61,599 bases of DNA from Streptococcus orisratti DSM 15617 (GCF_000380105.1 NZ_KB904451.1:1-61599); one strand, 5' to 3'; shown: positions 8,670-19,092, counted from the stretch's first letter. Numbers and translations are program-made. Notes: generated by a model from the letters alone, not told the origin.

Positions 8670-9143
8670 ATGGCAAAAAAACCATGGGAAGCAAAAATTG
8701 TTGAGACAAATAATCAGAGATTAGAGCGAAATTCCAAGAGAACAATCTTGAGTACGCCGCTATTGACAGCGTTACTAGCTGCTTTCTTTCTTGTCGTTCT
8801 AGTAGTTCTCTTTATTGTTTTTTACACGTCGAATGGAGGTAGTAATAAAACAGAGGAGACCTCTGGATTTTATGGTGCCCAAAGCACGAGTGTATCTAGT
8901 TCTTCGGTAGAGTCATCTGCTGCTGAGAACACATCATCATCCAGTGAAACAACACAGTCAACTGAAGCATCAACAGATTCAACTGATGATGGAGCAACCA
9001 TTACAGTCTTATCAGGAGAAGGAGCAGCCTCTATTGCAGCGCGCGCGGGGATTACTGTTGAACAACTTCAATCACTCAATCCAGACCACATGACCTTGGG
9101 GTACTGGTATGCAAATCCTGGCGATGTCGTTAAAATTAAATAG
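8670..9143 (+). CDS. membrane-anchored LysM-domain protein
   Basis: This 157-residue protein has a basic cytosolic N-terminus, one membrane segment near residues 31-52 and a long Ser/Thr/Glu linker (about 60-110). It ends in a LysM-like domain of about 45 residues ([20 protein letters not shown] to the C-terminal GDVVKIK). That arrangement puts the LysM outside the cell, where it likely binds peptidoglycan. GGGGG at 8661-8665 is the ribosome-binding site. It lies 14 bases upstream of cmk and is probably co-transcribed with it, an order seen in other streptococci. No enzymatic domain is present. Confidence 0.85.
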   Translation: MAKKPWEAKIVETNNQRLERNSKRTILSTPLLTALLAAFFLVVLVVLFIVFYTSNGGSNKTEETSGFYGAQSTSVSSSSVESSAAENTSSSSETTQSTEASTDSTDDGATITVLSGEGAASIAARAGITVEQLQSLNPDHMTLGYWYANPGDVVKIK

Positions 9144-9157
9144 AAATCAGAGGAATT

Positions 9158-9841
9158 ATGAAATCAATTAGAATTGCAATTGATGGGCCAGCCTCTAGTG
9201 GAAAAAGTACGGTAGCCAAGATTATCGCTAAAAATCTTGGCTATACTTATTTGGACACTGGGGCCATGTACCGCTCAGCAACTTATCTCGCTTTACAAAA
9301 ACATTTAACGGAAGCTGACGTTCAGGATATTTTAAAAGAACTAGCTCAAAATCCTATTTCATTCGGTCGTTCAGAAGATGGAACACAAACTGTCTTTGTG
9401 GGGAATCAGGATGTGACCTTGGCCATTCGACAGAATGATGTGACCAACAATGTGTCATGGGTGTCAGCACTTCCTGAAATTCGTCAAGAGTTAGTAAATC
9501 AACAGCGAAGAATTGCAGAAGGTGGAGCTATTATCATGGATGGCCGTGATATTGGAACCGTTGTGTTACCAGATGCTGAGCTTAAAATTTTCTTGATTGC
9601 CTCAGTTGAGGAAAGGGCAGAGCGCCGCTTTAAGGAAAACCAAGAAAAAGGTATTGAGACTGACCTTGAAATCTTGAAAGAAGAAATTGCAGCACGCGAT
9701 TATAAGGATAGTCATCGTAAAGTTTCTCCTCTGAAGGCTGCTGCTGATGCCATTATCTTTGACACTACAGGGGTTGATATTGATGGTGTTGTCAAATTTA
9801 TTCAAGAAAAAGCAGAAAAAATCATTGACATGGGGAACTAG
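9158..9841 (+). CDS. cmk: cytidylate kinase
   Basis: This 227-residue enzyme phosphorylates CMP and dCMP using ATP. The P-loop is GPASSGKST at residues 10-18. [10 protein letters not shown] and the [16 protein letters not shown] segment are typical of the long bacterial CMP kinase, and length is normal. AGAGGA at 9147-9152 precedes the ATG. The 3' end contains the promoter of the infC operon, so that operon can also be transcribed independently. Confidence 0.97.
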   Translation: MKSIRIAIDGPASSGKSTVAKIIAKNLGYTYLDTGAMYRSATYLALQKHLTEADVQDILKELAQNPISFGRSEDGTQTVFVGNQDVTLAIRQNDVTNNVSWVSALPEIRQELVNQQRRIAEGGAIIMDGRDIGTVVLPDAELKIFLIASVEERAERRFKENQEKGIETDLEILKEEIAARDYKDSHRKVSPLKAAADAIIFDTTGVDIDGVVKFIQEKAEKIIDMGN

Positions 9842-9853
9842 CCATGTTATACT
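9825..9853 (+). promoter_or_regulatory. infC operon promoter inside the end of cmk
   Basis: TTGACA at 9825-9830, a 17-bp spacer and TATACT at 9848-9853 with a TG extension (TGTTATACT). The -35 lies in cmk coding sequence and the cmk stop falls in the spacer. Confidence 0.85.
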
Positions 9854-9859
9854 AGAAAC

Positions 9860-10003
9860 AATGAGAAAAGCAGAAGTGAGAACTTCTCGCCTTGCGACTA
9901 AGGTTGTCTGGCCCAACATGTCAAAATTCCTCGGGGATATTATGTATGTGTGCGGGCTTGATTTATCAGGTCCGCTTTCGTTTTTCTCTAAAAAAATGAA
10001 GAG
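9860..10003 (+). promoter_or_regulatory. infC/L20 leader with attenuator
   Basis: The leader begins near 9860. It holds a 6-bp stem capped by a GAGA tetraloop (AGAAGT GAGA ACTTCT, 9872-9887). It also holds a strong 11-bp hairpin at 9952-9975 (GCGGGCTTGAT / ATCAGGTCCGC) followed by TTTCGTTTTT. That is an intrinsic terminator placed before infC, as in the L20-controlled leaders of Firmicutes, where L20 protein shuts off infC-rpmI-rplT. Confidence 0.8.
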
Positions 10004-10012
10004 GTGAAGATC

Positions 10013-10534
10013 ATAGCTAAAAAAGATCTATTCATTAACGACGAGATTCGTGTTCGCGAAGTTCGTTTAATTGGTCTTGAAGGTGAACAATTAGGCATTA
10101 AGCCACTTTCAGAGGCTCAAGCTCTTGCAGATAAGGCAAATGTCGACTTGGTTTTAATTCAACCGCAAGCTACACCGCCTGTTGCAAAAATTATGGACTA
10201 CGGAAAGTTCAAATTTGAGTATCAAAAGAAACAAAAGGAGCAACGTAAAAAGCAAAGCGTTGTTACTGTCAAAGAAGTTCGTCTGAGTCCAGTTATTGAT
10301 AAAGGTGACTTTGAGACAAAGCTTCGAAACGGCCGCAAATTCCTTGAAAAAGGAAATAAAGTCAAGGTTTCTATTCGTTTCAAGGGACGTATGATTACTC
10401 ACAAAGAAATTGGAGCAAAGGTTCTTGCTGAGTTTGCAGAAGCAACGCAAGATATTGCGATTATTGAGCAAAGAGCTAAGATGGATGGTCGCCAAATGTT
10501 TATGCAACTTGCACCAATTCCTGACAAAAAATAA
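10013..10534 (+). CDS. infC: translation initiation factor IF-3, probable AUA start
   Basis: IF-3 binds the 30S subunit and checks start-codon choice. The protein (173 residues from 10013) shows the N-domain [22 protein letters not shown] and the C-domain [15 protein letters not shown] through [12 protein letters not shown]. The frame also allows a GTG at 10004. That GTG lies inside GAGGTGA (10001-10007), which is itself an excellent Shine-Dalgarno site. The ATA at 10013 is correctly spaced from it and aligns with the first residue of Bacillus IF-3. Rare AUU/AUC/AUA starts are a known IF-3 self-control device, so I place the start at ATA. It is first in the infC-rpmI-rplT operon. Confidence 0.9.
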   Translation: MAKKDLFINDEIRVREVRLIGLEGEQLGIKPLSEAQALADKANVDLVLIQPQATPPVAKIMDYGKFKFEYQKKQKEQRKKQSVVTVKEVRLSPVIDKGDFETKLRNGRKFLEKGNKVKVSIRFKGRMITHKEIGAKVLAEFAEATQDIAIIEQRAKMDGRQMFMQLAPIPDKK

Positions 10535-10572
10535 TTGTCGCGTTAATTATATTTTAAGAGGAGAATTCTAAA

Positions 10573-10773
10573 ATGCCAAAACAAAAAACACACCGCGCAT
10601 CAGCTAAACGTTTCAAACGTACAGGTTCAGGTGGATTGAAACGCTTCCGTGCTTTTACATCACACCGTTTCCACGGGAAAACTAAAAAACAACGTCGTCA
10701 TCTTCGTAAAGCCGCTATGGTGCATTCAGGAGATTTCAAACGTATTAAAGCAATGCTTACACAAATGCGTTAA
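10573..10773 (+). CDS. rpmI: 50S ribosomal protein L35
   Basis: This 66-residue, very basic protein begins [20 protein letters not shown], the standard L35 signature, and has normal length. AGAGGAG at 10558-10564 precedes the ATG. Second gene of the infC operon, controlled by the same leader. Codon use is strongly biased, as for other ribosomal protein genes. Confidence 0.98.
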   Translation: MPKQKTHRASAKRFKRTGSGGLKRFRAFTSHRFHGKTKKQRRHLRKAAMVHSGDFKRIKAMLTQMR

Positions 10774-10826
10774 TTGCCTAGTGTAAAACAGACTAAGAAT
10801 TTAGAGAATATTTGGAGGAAATATAA

Positions 10827-11186
10827 ATGGCTCGTGTTAAAGGTGGCGTTGTTTCACGCAAACGTCGTAAACGTGTACTTAAATTAGCTAAAGGTTACTA
10901 TGGTGCTAAACATATCTTGTTCCGTACAGCAAAAGAACAAGTAATGAATTCTTACTACTATGCATACCGTGACCGTCGTCAGAAAAAACGTGACTTCCGC
11001 AAACTTTGGATTACTCGTATTAATGCGGCAGCTCGTATCAACGGACTTTCTTACTCACAATTGATGCATGGTTTGAAATTAGCTGAAATCGAAGTTAACC
11101 GTAAAATGCTTGCTGACTTAGCGGTTAATGATGCGGCGGCTTTCACAGCTCTTGCAGATGCAGCTAAAGCTAAACTTGGTAAATAA
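10827..11186 (+). CDS. rplT: 50S ribosomal protein L20
   Basis: The 119-residue protein begins [20 protein letters not shown] and contains [37 protein letters not shown], typical of L20. L20 is an early 50S assembly protein and, in related bacteria, the repressor that acts on its own operon leader. GGAGG at 10813-10817 is the ribosome-binding site. Last gene of the operon, followed by a strong terminator. Confidence 0.98.
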   Translation: MARVKGGVVSRKRRKRVLKLAKGYYGAKHILFRTAKEQVMNSYYYAYRDRRQKKRDFRKLWITRINAAARINGLSYSQLMHGLKLAEIEVNRKMLADLAVNDAAAFTALADAAKAKLGK

Positions 11187-11230
11187 TTAAAAAAGAGACT
11201 ATAACAAAAGATATCTTAGTCTCAGACTGA

Positions 11231-11263
11231 AGACAAACTTACCTTCGTAGGTTTGTCTTTTTT
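11231..11263 (+). terminator. terminator of the infC-rpmI-rplT operon
   Basis: A 12-bp stem (AGACAAACTTAC / GTAGGTTTGTCT) with a CTTC loop and a T run. Confidence 0.9.
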
Positions 11264-11336
11264 GTCAACTGTAGTGGATAGATGAAAAACTAACACCTAG
11301 AGAGGACGAAAATCGTTCTCGCTTTCTTTAAGTTCA

Positions 11337-11438
11337 TACTCAATGAAAATCAAAAGTAGCCTAGGAAACGAAGCCGACGATAGAACTTGAGTTCATCAAG
11401 GCAAGTTGACAACGGATAATTTTGATTTTCGAAGAGTA
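11337..11438. repeat. RUP-like element, copy 2
   Basis: Identical by eye to the 102-bp unit at 6204-6305. It abuts the 3' remnant of an ISL3-type transposase gene. Confidence 0.8.
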
Positions 11439-11444
11439 TCAAAG

Positions 11445-11714
11445 TAATCAAAATTCGTTTTTAAAGTTTTCAAAGTTCCTGAAACCAAAGGTATTTCGCT
11501 TAATGACTTTGATGAGATTGTTGGTAGCTTCTAATTTGGCGTTAGAATAAGGCAATTCTAAGGCGTTGAAAACCTTGTCCTTATCCTTTAGAAATGTTTC
11601 AAATACTGTTTTGAAGATAGGGTCAACAGTAGCTATTTCTTGTTCAATTATGTCAAAGAAATGGTCTGAGTTCTTCTCTTGGAAATGGAATAAGAGAAGT
11701 TGATAGAGTTCATA
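11445..11714 (-). pseudogene. ISL3-family transposase remnant (3' end)
   Basis: The complement encodes about 88 residues ending in LPYSNAKLEATNNLIKVIKR then NTFGFRNFENFK, the C-terminus of IS1193/IS1167-like ISL3 transposases. Upstream is a stop codon, so most of the gene is gone. Near the end, a frame change in an A run turns the expected KKRILITL into an early stop. The RUP copy begins a few bases beyond. It is a decayed fragment with no function expected. Confidence 0.8.
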
Positions 11715-11771
11715 TTAAGAAAAAGTAATAAGCGTATGATATTTGGCGAAGAATATAAGTAGATAAACAAA

Positions 11772-11813
11772 ATTAAAAGCAGCTAGAGATTAGACACTCT
11801 AGTTGCTTTTAAT
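11772..11813. terminator. terminator of ltaS (bidirectional)
   Basis: A long stem (ATTAAAAGCA.CTAGAG paired with CTCTAG.TGCTTTTAAT, one mismatch) has an 8-base loop. It ends three bases beyond the ltaS stop codon and has T-rich flanks on the minus strand. Confidence 0.85.
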
Positions 11814-11815
11814 GA

Positions 11816-14008
11816 TTAGTTGTTATTACCGCTTTCCGAAGAGCTGGATGTTGTTGAATTTTCTGTTGTTTCATGAAGCTTGGCATAGCTCGGAGCTTCA
11901 AATAGGTCGCTTGTTGTTTTATTACCATTGAGACTGTATAGGCTCGTTGAATTCTGACCTTTTTCCTTCTCAATCGCCTTTAGAGTCTTCAAAGAGTTGC
12001 TATAGGAAATGGTTGATGTATCAACAACATGCAGTCCATTATCGGTATCAAAACGGAGAAGATCTCCAGTCTGGATTTGATCGCTAACAGATAGTTGTTT
12101 AGCAACAGCTGTACGAATTTCCTTAGTTGCAGCTGTTGTGGTTTCATCTGGATTGGTGATTTCCTGACCAGTTTGGGTATAGTAGAGATGTCCTCCATAG
12201 CTAGTATATTCTGGAGTAACATAGGTTCCGGAAGTTCTAAAAGCCACTGTCTGAGTGTTCTCAGGTGAGAGCAAATCTTGGCCCAATTGAACATATTTGC
12301 TGGTGTCAACGCCTAAGATATGGAGTAGGGTTGGTAGCGCATCAACTTCTCCACCAAACGTATCGTGTATGCCACCTCCGGTATAGCCAGGGATATGAAT
12401 CATATAAGGAACGCGTTGTAACATGGCATTGTCATATTCAGTCCAAGTTTCGGAGTCTTTACCGAGTAATTTGGCTAAGCTGGTATTTCGTGAATTTGAA
12501 ATGCCGTAATGATCTCCATAAAGCACAATGATAGAGTTATCATAGAGTCCAGATGCTTTCAAGTAGTCAAAGAATGATTTCAATGAAGCATCAAGGTAAT
12601 TGGCAGTCGCAAAGTAACCATTAATGGTCTCATCATCAGTCTTTGCTAATGGGAAACCTTCTTCATCTGTCTCACCTTTTAAACTTGTATAAGGGTAGTG
12701 ATTACTAACCGTAATAAACTTAGTGTAAAAAGGCTGCTGCATATGTTCTAAATATTTGATAGAATCAGCAAACATATGTTTATCATTTAGACCGTATTGG
12801 AAGGAGTTGCTACTTGTTTGTTCTGAAAAATAGCTTGAATCAAAGAAGTAATTATAGCCCCATTGTTTGTAGGTATTATTTCGATTCCAGAAAGAGCCCA
12901 CATTTCCGTGAAAAACAGCGCTGGTATAACCAGCAGTTTGTCCTAAAATGGTAGGTGTCGCAAATTGTGTATTCTCACCACCATAGTTAACCATGAATGA
13001 ACCGCTATTAAGACCAAAAAGTGAATTTTCCATAAGGGTTTCGGCATCAGAGGTTTTACCAGCCTTGACCTGATGGAAGAAATTCGAAAAAGCGAGAGTA
13101 GAATTTGAATGGTAAAGCGAATTGATGAACGGCGTTACTTCATATTTTTTACCATCGACCTCCAACTGATAATCAATCAGAAATTGCTGGAAACTTTCCA
13201 AATGAATAACAATAACGTTCTTACCTTTGGCAATGCCGTAATAGTTAGTGTTTGGAGCGGCGTAGTGGTCAGTCACGTAAGATTTAACGTCTGTTAGTTC
13301 ATCAGCTGTTGCTTGATTTCGTTCTTTTTGAGCTTGATAGGTTTGGTTACCGCTATAAACTGTAAATGCTGGAAGTCCTAATGCTCTAACCACGTAGGTA
13401 TTTGAAAAGCCACGTGTCAAGAGTTCAGGGCGATCAACTTCTGCCAAAAATAAATTAATAGAAAATAGTAAAACAGACAGAGCAGTTATAGCAAAACTTG
13501 CTCGCTTATTAAATGGTTTTTTATCCATTTTGATAAGTCTTGGTTTTCGTGATTTTTTGATCTTCTTACTTATGAGATATATAAATAAAATAAGGTAATC
13601 AAGAATAAATAAAATATCCCAGGCACGTAGTAGGTTTAAGGCAGAATCGCCAAGTCCAGCTGATACCTTAGTACTGGCTAGCATGGCACTAACGGTGATG
13701 AAATCAGAAAATTCACGATAGTAAATGGCATTAGAAATGAGTAGCAGGTTGATAAGCGTATAAATAAGCCAAGTAACAATATAAAACGGTCGTGTTTTCT
13801 TGATGTATAAACCAAGTCCTAATAAAAGCAATCCAACTGGGATAGGATTAATAATGGATAGAAAAACTTGGTACGGATTTCCTAAATCAAGGCTAAAGTC
13901 TGCATGATAAGCCCACATAGTTTTTAGCCAATAGATTAGTAGGAGTGTTATAATGAAACCTAAACGCGTATTAAACGCATGCAAAGCGTATTCTTTTAAT
14001 TTTTTCAC
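11816..14008 (-). CDS. ltaS: lipoteichoic acid synthase family protein (LTA polymerase)
   Basis: This 730-residue membrane enzyme has about five membrane segments in residues 10-190, then an extracellular sulfatase-fold domain. Visible active-site motifs are VIVIHLESFQ (metal-binding Glu near 270), KAGKTSDAE (catalytic Thr near 320), FHGNVGSFWNR and YGDHYG near 495. These fit LtaS, which polymerises glycerol phosphate from phosphatidylglycerol on the outer face of the membrane. The C-terminus is a long low-complexity Ser/Thr/Asn tail. It is transcribed alone, divergently from the methyltransferase gene. Confidence 0.92.
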   Translation of the reverse strand: MKKLKEYALHAFNTRLGFIITLLLIYWLKTMWAYHADFSLDLGNPYQVFLSIINPIPVGLLLLGLGLYIKKTRPFYIVTWLIYTLINLLLISNAIYYREFSDFITVSAMLASTKVSAGLGDSALNLLRAWDILFILDYLILFIYLISKKIKKSRKPRLIKMDKKPFNKRASFAITALSVLLFSINLFLAEVDRPELLTRGFSNTYVVRALGLPAFTVYSGNQTYQAQKERNQATADELTDVKSYVTDHYAAPNTNYYGIAKGKNVIVIHLESFQQFLIDYQLEVDGKKYEVTPFINSLYHSNSTLAFSNFFHQVKAGKTSDAETLMENSLFGLNSGSFMVNYGGENTQFATPTILGQTAGYTSAVFHGNVGSFWNRNNTYKQWGYNYFFDSSYFSEQTSSNSFQYGLNDKHMFADSIKYLEHMQQPFYTKFITVSNHYPYTSLKGETDEEGFPLAKTDDETINGYFATANYLDASLKSFFDYLKASGLYDNSIIVLYGDHYGISNSRNTSLAKLLGKDSETWTEYDNAMLQRVPYMIHIPGYTGGGIHDTFGGEVDALPTLLHILGVDTSKYVQLGQDLLSPENTQTVAFRTSGTYVTPEYTSYGGHLYYTQTGQEITNPDETTTAATKEIRTAVAKQLSVSDQIQTGDLLRFDTDNGLHVVDTSTISYSNSLKTLKAIEKEKGQNSTSLYSLNGNKTTSDLFEAPSYAKLHETTENSTTSSSSESGNNN

Positions 14009-14111
14009 TATAGAATTTCCTTACTGTATATTTCCTAAAAGACAAAATCTCAATCTAAATTATATCATAAAATTGAATTTGTAAGAGATATAAAAGCACT
14101 TTCAAGGAAAT

Positions 14112-14141
14112 TTGGCAAATTCTAAATATTTTTGCTATAAT
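14112..14141 (+). promoter_or_regulatory. promoter of the rRNA methyltransferase/aro operon (predicted leaderless)
   Basis: TTGGCA at 14112-14117, an 18-bp spacer and TGC-TATAAT with the -10 at 14136-14141. Only seven bases separate the -10 from the ATG at 14149. Confidence 0.75.
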
Positions 14142-14148
14142 AGAGACT

Positions 14149-15312
14149 ATGAATAAACTATATGTTTCTACCTTAGCTGAAAAGAAAATTCGACGGGGTG
14201 TTCAACTTTTGGACAGTAAAGATTTTCAAAATCTAGGGGAAATAAACCAGCTGATTGCTCTCTATGGGCAATCAGGAAATTTTCTAGGAACAGCGTACCT
14301 TTCTGTTCAAAATAAAGGAATTGGTTGGCTCTTATCAAAAGATAAGATACAACTGACGAAATCTTATTTTGTTAGCTTATTTGAAGAAGCTAGGAAAAAA
14401 CGTTCGACTTATGAATCCTCTGATTTGACGACTGCTTATCGTCTTTTTAATCAAGATGGAGATAATTTTGGAGGCTTAACCATTGATTTATATAATGATT
14501 TTGCCCTCATTTCTTGGTATAATTCGTTTGTTTATGACTTACGATTGCTTATTGTAGAAGCTTTTCAGGAAGTTTTTCCAAATGTAAAAGGTGGTTACGA
14601 AAAAATTCGTTTCAAGGGTGTGGGTTATGAAAGTTCGCATCTCTTTGGTCATGAAGCGCCAACTACCTTTACGGTTCTAGAAAATGGCGTAAAGTACTCG
14701 GTCTTTATGAATGATGGATTGATGACAGGTATTTTCCTAGATCAGCACGAGGTTCGTGATTCTTTGATCAATGGGCTAGCGCTTGGTAAAACTGTTTTGA
14801 ATATGTTTTCATATACAGCAGCCTTTTCGGTTGCAGCAGCTATGGGCGGAGCCGCAGAAACGACTTCGGTAGATTTAGCGAAAAGATCTCGTGAATTATC
14901 GCAAGCACATTTTGATGCGAATGCGTTACCAACAGACAATCACCATTTTATTGTCATGGATGTCTTTGAGTACTTTAAGTATGCGAAACGAAAAGGACTT
15001 TATTTTGATGTAATCATTATTGACCCTCCAAGTTTTGCTCGAAATAAAAAGCAGACTTTTTCAGTAATCAAGGACTACCATAAACTCATTTCTCAAGCTG
15101 TAGATATTCTCAGTTTCAAAGGTATCATTATTGCTTCAACCAACGCTTCCAATGTGTCAATTGGACAGTTTAAAGCACAGCTGGAAAAAGGTTTTGGAAA
15201 TACAAAGCACAGTTATCTTGATCTAAAACAATTACCTAGTGATTTTGCGGTTAACACAGCAGATGAAAACAGTAATTATTTGAAAGTATATACAATAAAG
15301 GTAAAAAAATGA
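14149..15312 (+). CDS. class I SAM-dependent rRNA methyltransferase (RlmI-like, COG1092)
   Basis: The 387-residue protein has an N-terminal PUA-like domain. A Rossmann methyltransferase domain follows, with [20 protein letters not shown] as the SAM site near residue 220 and [13 protein letters not shown] near 290. It resembles RlmI, which makes m5C1962 in 23S rRNA, but the exact target is not certain. The ATG lies where transcription should begin and no Shine-Dalgarno site precedes it, so translation is probably leaderless. The stop overlaps the aroD start by four bases, linking it to the aromatic operon. Confidence 0.85.
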   Translation: MNKLYVSTLAEKKIRRGVQLLDSKDFQNLGEINQLIALYGQSGNFLGTAYLSVQNKGIGWLLSKDKIQLTKSYFVSLFEEARKKRSTYESSDLTTAYRLFNQDGDNFGGLTIDLYNDFALISWYNSFVYDLRLLIVEAFQEVFPNVKGGYEKIRFKGVGYESSHLFGHEAPTTFTVLENGVKYSVFMNDGLMTGIFLDQHEVRDSLINGLALGKTVLNMFSYTAAFSVAAAMGGAAETTSVDLAKRSRELSQAHFDANALPTDNHHFIVMDVFEYFKYAKRKGLYFDVIIIDPPSFARNKKQTFSVIKDYHKLISQAVDILSFKGIIIASTNASNVSIGQFKAQLEKGFGNTKHSYLDLKQLPSDFAVNTADENSNYLKVYTIKVKK

Positions 15313-15986
15313 AGATAGTAGTACCTATTATGCCTCGTAGTTTAGAGGAGGCTCAGGCCATCGAACTTTCAAAGTTTGATGATGTTGATATTATTGAATG
15401 GCGTGCGGATTTTTTATCAAAAGAAGCTATCATGGCAGTTGCACCTGCTATTTTTGAAAAATTTGCCGGGCGGGAGGTTCTTGTTACCATTCGCACAGAC
15501 AAAGAAGGTGGCAATATTCAGTTAACAGATGACGAATATGTTCAATTGCTCAAGGATATCAATGCAATTTTTAATCCTGATTATATTGATTTTGAATATT
15601 TTTCTCACATGGATGCTTTCCAGCAAATGCTTAATTTTTCAAATCTAGTGCTTTCTTACCATAATTTTGATGAAACACCTGAAAATCTGATGGAGGCTTT
15701 TTCTGAATTGACGGCATTAGCACCACGTGTGGTCAAGATTGCCGTTATGCCAGAAAGTGAACAAGATGTCCTTGATTTGATGAATTACACCCGAGGGTTC
15801 AAGACATTAAATCCAGAACAGGAATATGCAACCATGTCAATGGGGAAATTAGGTCGGATTTCACGTTTGTCAGGTGATGTTTTTGGTTCAAGTTGGTCTT
15901 TTGCCAGTCTTGAACACGTAAGTGCTCCAGGACAGATTGCACTGGCTGATATGAAGAAAATTCGGGAGGTACTCAATGCAGATTGA
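15309..15986 (+). CDS. aroD: 3-dehydroquinate dehydratase, type I
   Basis: This 225-residue cytosolic enzyme makes 3-dehydroshikimate in the shikimate pathway. EWRAD near residue 31, SYHNFDETP (catalytic His near 118) and VVKIAVMP (Schiff-base Lys near 142) are visible, and length fits the type I class. It overlaps the preceding methyltransferase by ATGA and aroE by 11 bases, so translational coupling is likely. Confidence 0.95.
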   Translation: MKIVVPIMPRSLEEAQAIELSKFDDVDIIEWRADFLSKEAIMAVAPAIFEKFAGREVLVTIRTDKEGGNIQLTDDEYVQLLKDINAIFNPDYIDFEYFSHMDAFQQMLNFSNLVLSYHNFDETPENLMEAFSELTALAPRVVKIAVMPESEQDVLDLMNYTRGFKTLNPEQEYATMSMGKLGRISRLSGDVFGSSWSFASLEHVSAPGQIALADMKKIREVLNAD

Positions 15987-16848
15987 TGGTCACACAAGAC
16001 TTGCAGCGGTAGTTGCAAGGCCAATAAAACATTCCATTTCTCCTTTCATTCATAATGCAGCCTTTGACTTGCTGGGAATTAATGGGGTTTATGTTGCCTG
16101 GGATATTCCAGAAGAGGATTTAGAGGAGACAGTCAAAAATGTCCGTCGCTATGATATGTGGGGAATCAACATTTCAATGCCTTACAAACAAGCGGTAATT
16201 CCTTATATGGATGAGCTGACAGATTCTGCGCAGTTAATTGGTGCTGTCAATACAGTCATCAATCGTGATGGCAAATTGATAGGTCATAATACGGATGGTA
16301 TTGGCTTTTTCAGAAGTTTAAAAACGTTTGAGAACTTTGATGTCAAAGATAAGGTCATGACGATTTTGGGAGGTGGCGGAGCAGCAACGGCACTAATTGC
16401 CCAAGCAGCACTTAATGGTGCCAAAAAAATCAATATTTTCAACCAGACTGTTTTTTTGGAGACTACTAAGGCAAAAGCTAAGGAGTTGTCGGACAGAACA
16501 GGTGTGCCAATTGCTGTTTATCCAGTTGAGGATTTATCTATCATTCAGGATAAAGTTATGGAATCTCAACTTTTTGTTAATGCTACAAGTGTAGGGATGG
16601 ATGGCCAATCAATGATTGTTTCACCAGCTATGTCTTTCCCAGAAGGATTACAAGTAGCCGACGTGATTTACCAACCTTTTGAAACACCATTTTTGAAGTT
16701 GGTTCGTTCTAAAGGACTACCTGCCATTAATGGGCTTGGTATGCTACTGTTTCAAGCAGCAGAAGCCTTTGAAGTTTGGACGGGCAAGCCAATGCCAACC
16801 GAAAAAATTTGGACAGAATTGGTGAAAAAATACGATGTAAAAGAGTAG
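15976..16848 (+). CDS. aroE: shikimate dehydrogenase
   Basis: The 290-residue NADP enzyme reduces 3-dehydroshikimate to shikimate. It shows [11 protein letters not shown], the catalytic Lys in INISMPYK near residue 70, GAVNTV, NTDG near 107, and the dinucleotide loop GGGGAAT near 135. GGAGG before the start lies inside aroD, which it overlaps by 11 bases. Confidence 0.95.
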   Translation: MQIDGHTRLAAVVARPIKHSISPFIHNAAFDLLGINGVYVAWDIPEEDLEETVKNVRRYDMWGINISMPYKQAVIPYMDELTDSAQLIGAVNTVINRDGKLIGHNTDGIGFFRSLKTFENFDVKDKVMTILGGGGAATALIAQAALNGAKKINIFNQTVFLETTKAKAKELSDRTGVPIAVYPVEDLSIIQDKVMESQLFVNATSVGMDGQSMIVSPAMSFPEGLQVADVIYQPFETPFLKLVRSKGLPAINGLGMLLFQAAEAFEVWTGKPMPTEKIWTELVKKYDVKE

Positions 16849-16857
16849 AGGGCTATT

Positions 16858-17925
16858 ATGAAACTTAATGTAAATCTTCCAGACCATCCTTATGACATCA
16901 TTATTGAAAGAGCCTCTCTTGCAAATGCTGGAGACTGGCTGAAGTCACTTTGGCAACCTCAGAAAGTTGTCATCATCACAGATAATCATGTTGGTGGTTT
17001 ATATGCTGAAAAGGTGAAACTTAGTCTTCAAGGAGCAGGTTTTGATGTGCTCGTTTTTGATTTTCTTGAGGGAGAAGCTAGTAAAAATTTGACGACTGTC
17101 AATAAAGCCTATGAATTCCTCGTAAAAAATGGAATGACCCGCAGTGACGGCATTGTTGCACTGGGCGGAGGTGTTGTTGGTGATTTAGCAGGATTTGTAG
17201 CATCAACCTATATGAGAGGTATTCATTTTGTTCAAATTCCGACTAGTTTGACTGCGCAAGTGGATTCTTCCATTGGTGGAAAAACAGGTGTCAATACTCC
17301 TTTTGCCAAAAATATGGTTGGGACTTTTACTCAACCTGATGGAGTACTTATTGATCCCGACACCCTTGCTACGCTTGGAAAACGTGAATTAATTGAAGGT
17401 ATGGGTGAAGTGGTTAAGTATGGTGCTATTGATGATCTTGACCTGTGGCAAGAATTATCAGAAATGTCTGGAAATATTGATAGTATTTTAGATAATGCAG
17501 AGGACATCATTTTCCGTTCTTGCAATGTCAAACGTAAAGTAGTAGTTGAGGATGAATTGGACAATGGTGTCCGCTTGTATTTGAATTTTGGGCATACCAT
17601 AGGGCATGCTATTGAAGCAACAGCGGGTTATGGTAAAGTCATGCATGGGGAAGCAGTCGCCATTGGAATGATTCAAATATCCCGAGTCGCTGAGAAAAAA
17701 GGATTGATGCCTAAAGGAATTACTGAGCAGATTGAGAACATGTGTGCAAAGTTTGGTTTACCAACTTTCTACGAACCGTGGAAGGTTGAGGAATTATACA
17801 CAGCTTTGACACATGATAAAAAGGCGCGTGGAAATACAATAAAGACGGTAATCGTCCCTGAACTGGGAAGCGCAGCCATTAACCAAATCCCTCTCGAAGA
17901 AATGAAAGACTATTTGGAGAAGTAA
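16858..17925 (+). CDS. aroB: 3-dehydroquinate synthase
   Basis: This 355-residue NAD- and metal-dependent enzyme converts DAHP to 3-dehydroquinate. [19 protein letters not shown] (residues about 102-120), [18 protein letters not shown], and the metal ligands in [11 protein letters not shown] and [10 protein letters not shown] are visible. It starts nine bases after aroE and abuts aroC directly. Confidence 0.96.
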   Translation: MKLNVNLPDHPYDIIIERASLANAGDWLKSLWQPQKVVIITDNHVGGLYAEKVKLSLQGAGFDVLVFDFLEGEASKNLTTVNKAYEFLVKNGMTRSDGIVALGGGVVGDLAGFVASTYMRGIHFVQIPTSLTAQVDSSIGGKTGVNTPFAKNMVGTFTQPDGVLIDPDTLATLGKRELIEGMGEVVKYGAIDDLDLWQELSEMSGNIDSILDNAEDIIFRSCNVKRKVVVEDELDNGVRLYLNFGHTIGHAIEATAGYGKVMHGEAVAIGMIQISRVAEKKGLMPKGITEQIENMCAKFGLPTFYEPWKVEELYTALTHDKKARGNTIKTVIVPELGSAAINQIPLEEMKDYLEK

Positions 17926-19092
17926 ATGAGATATTTAACCGCAGGTGAGTCACATGGGCCACGTCTAACTGCAATTATTGAAGGTGTGCCAGCAGGTTTA
18001 CCTCTAACTGCCGAAGATATAAATGAAGATTTGAAACGTCGTCAAGGCGGCTATGGTCGCGGTGGTCGTATGAAAATTGAGTCGGACAAGGTAGTGTTCA
18101 CCTCAGGTGTCCGTCATGGAAAAACAACGGGTGCACCAATTACTATGGATGTCATCAATAAAGACCATCAAAAATGGTTAGACATTATGTCGGCTGAAGA
18201 TATTGATGATCGATTAAAAACTAAACGAAAGATTACGCATCCGCGTCCAGGACATGCAGATTTGGTTGGTGGGATGAAGTATCGTTTTGATGATTTGCGT
18301 AATTCATTAGAGAGATCTTCAGCTCGCGAAACAACTATGCGCGTAGCTGTTGGTGCTGTTGCCAAACGTATTTTGTCAGAATTAGATATTGAAATCGCTA
18401 ATCATGTGGTGGTTTTTGGTGGCAAAGAGATTGATGTTCCAGATGGTTTGACAGTTTCTCAGATTAAAGAGTTATCCCGCCAATCTGAAGTTTCCATTGT
18501 TAATCGGGAACGTGAGCAAGAAATTAAGGACTATATTGATCAAATCAAGAAGGAAGGTGATACCATTGGAGGTATCGTCGAAACTGTGGTAGGTGGTGTT
18601 CCTGTTGGTCTAGGCTCGTACGTTCAGTGGGATAAAAAACTGGATGCTAAGATTGCTGGTGCGGTCGTCTCCATCAATGCCTTCAAGGGAGTTGAATTTG
18701 GACTTGGTTTTAAAGATGGCTATTTGCGCGGTTCACAAGTTATGGATGAAATCCTTTGGAATGAAGAAGAAGGTTACACCCGTCGAACAAACAATTTGGG
18801 TGGTTTTGAAGGCGGGATGACTAATGGTCAGCCTATCGTAGTTCGTGGAGTGATGAAGCCTATTCCAACTCTATACAAACCACTCATGTCGGTAGATATC
18901 GAGACACACGAGCCTTATAAGGCAACCGTTGAACGTTCAGATCCAACCGCTTTGCCTGCAGCAGGAGTGGTTATGGAAGCTGTTGTTGCTACCGTGGTTG
19001 CCAATGAAATTCTTGAGAAATTTTCATCAGATAATATGGAAGAACTTAAGGAAGCTCTTGCTCGTCATCGTGATTATGTCAAGAATTTTTAA
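17926..19092 (+). CDS. aroC: chorismate synthase
   Basis: The 388-residue FMN-dependent enzyme makes chorismate from EPSP. Signatures include AGESHGP at residue 6, [12 protein letters not shown] near 40, HPRPGHADL near 107 and [15 protein letters not shown] near 128. The start codon follows the aroB stop with no gap. Its own substrate depends on AroA and AroK, which are not encoded in this window. Confidence 0.97.
   Translation: MRYLTAGESHGPRLTAIIEGVPAGLPLTAEDINEDLKRRQGGYGRGGRMKIESDKVVFTSGVRHGKTTGAPITMDVINKDHQKWLDIMSAEDIDDRLKTKRKITHPRPGHADLVGGMKYRFDDLRNSLERSSARETTMRVAVGAVAKRILSELDIEIANHVVVFGGKEIDVPDGLTVSQIKELSRQSEVSIVNREREQEIKDYIDQIKKEGDTIGGIVETVVGGVPVGLGSYVQWDKKLDAKIAGAVVSINAFKGVEFGLGFKDGYLRGSQVMDEILWNEEEGYTRRTNNLGGFEGGMTNGQPIVVRGVMKPIPTLYKPLMSVDIETHEPYKATVERSDPTALPAAGVVMEAVVATVVANEILEKFSSDNMEELKEALARHRDYVKNF

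Noticed and set aside
9747..10007. 86-codon frame across the infC leader
   Set aside because: It overlaps cmk in another frame and runs through the attenuator hairpin; no ribosome-binding site.
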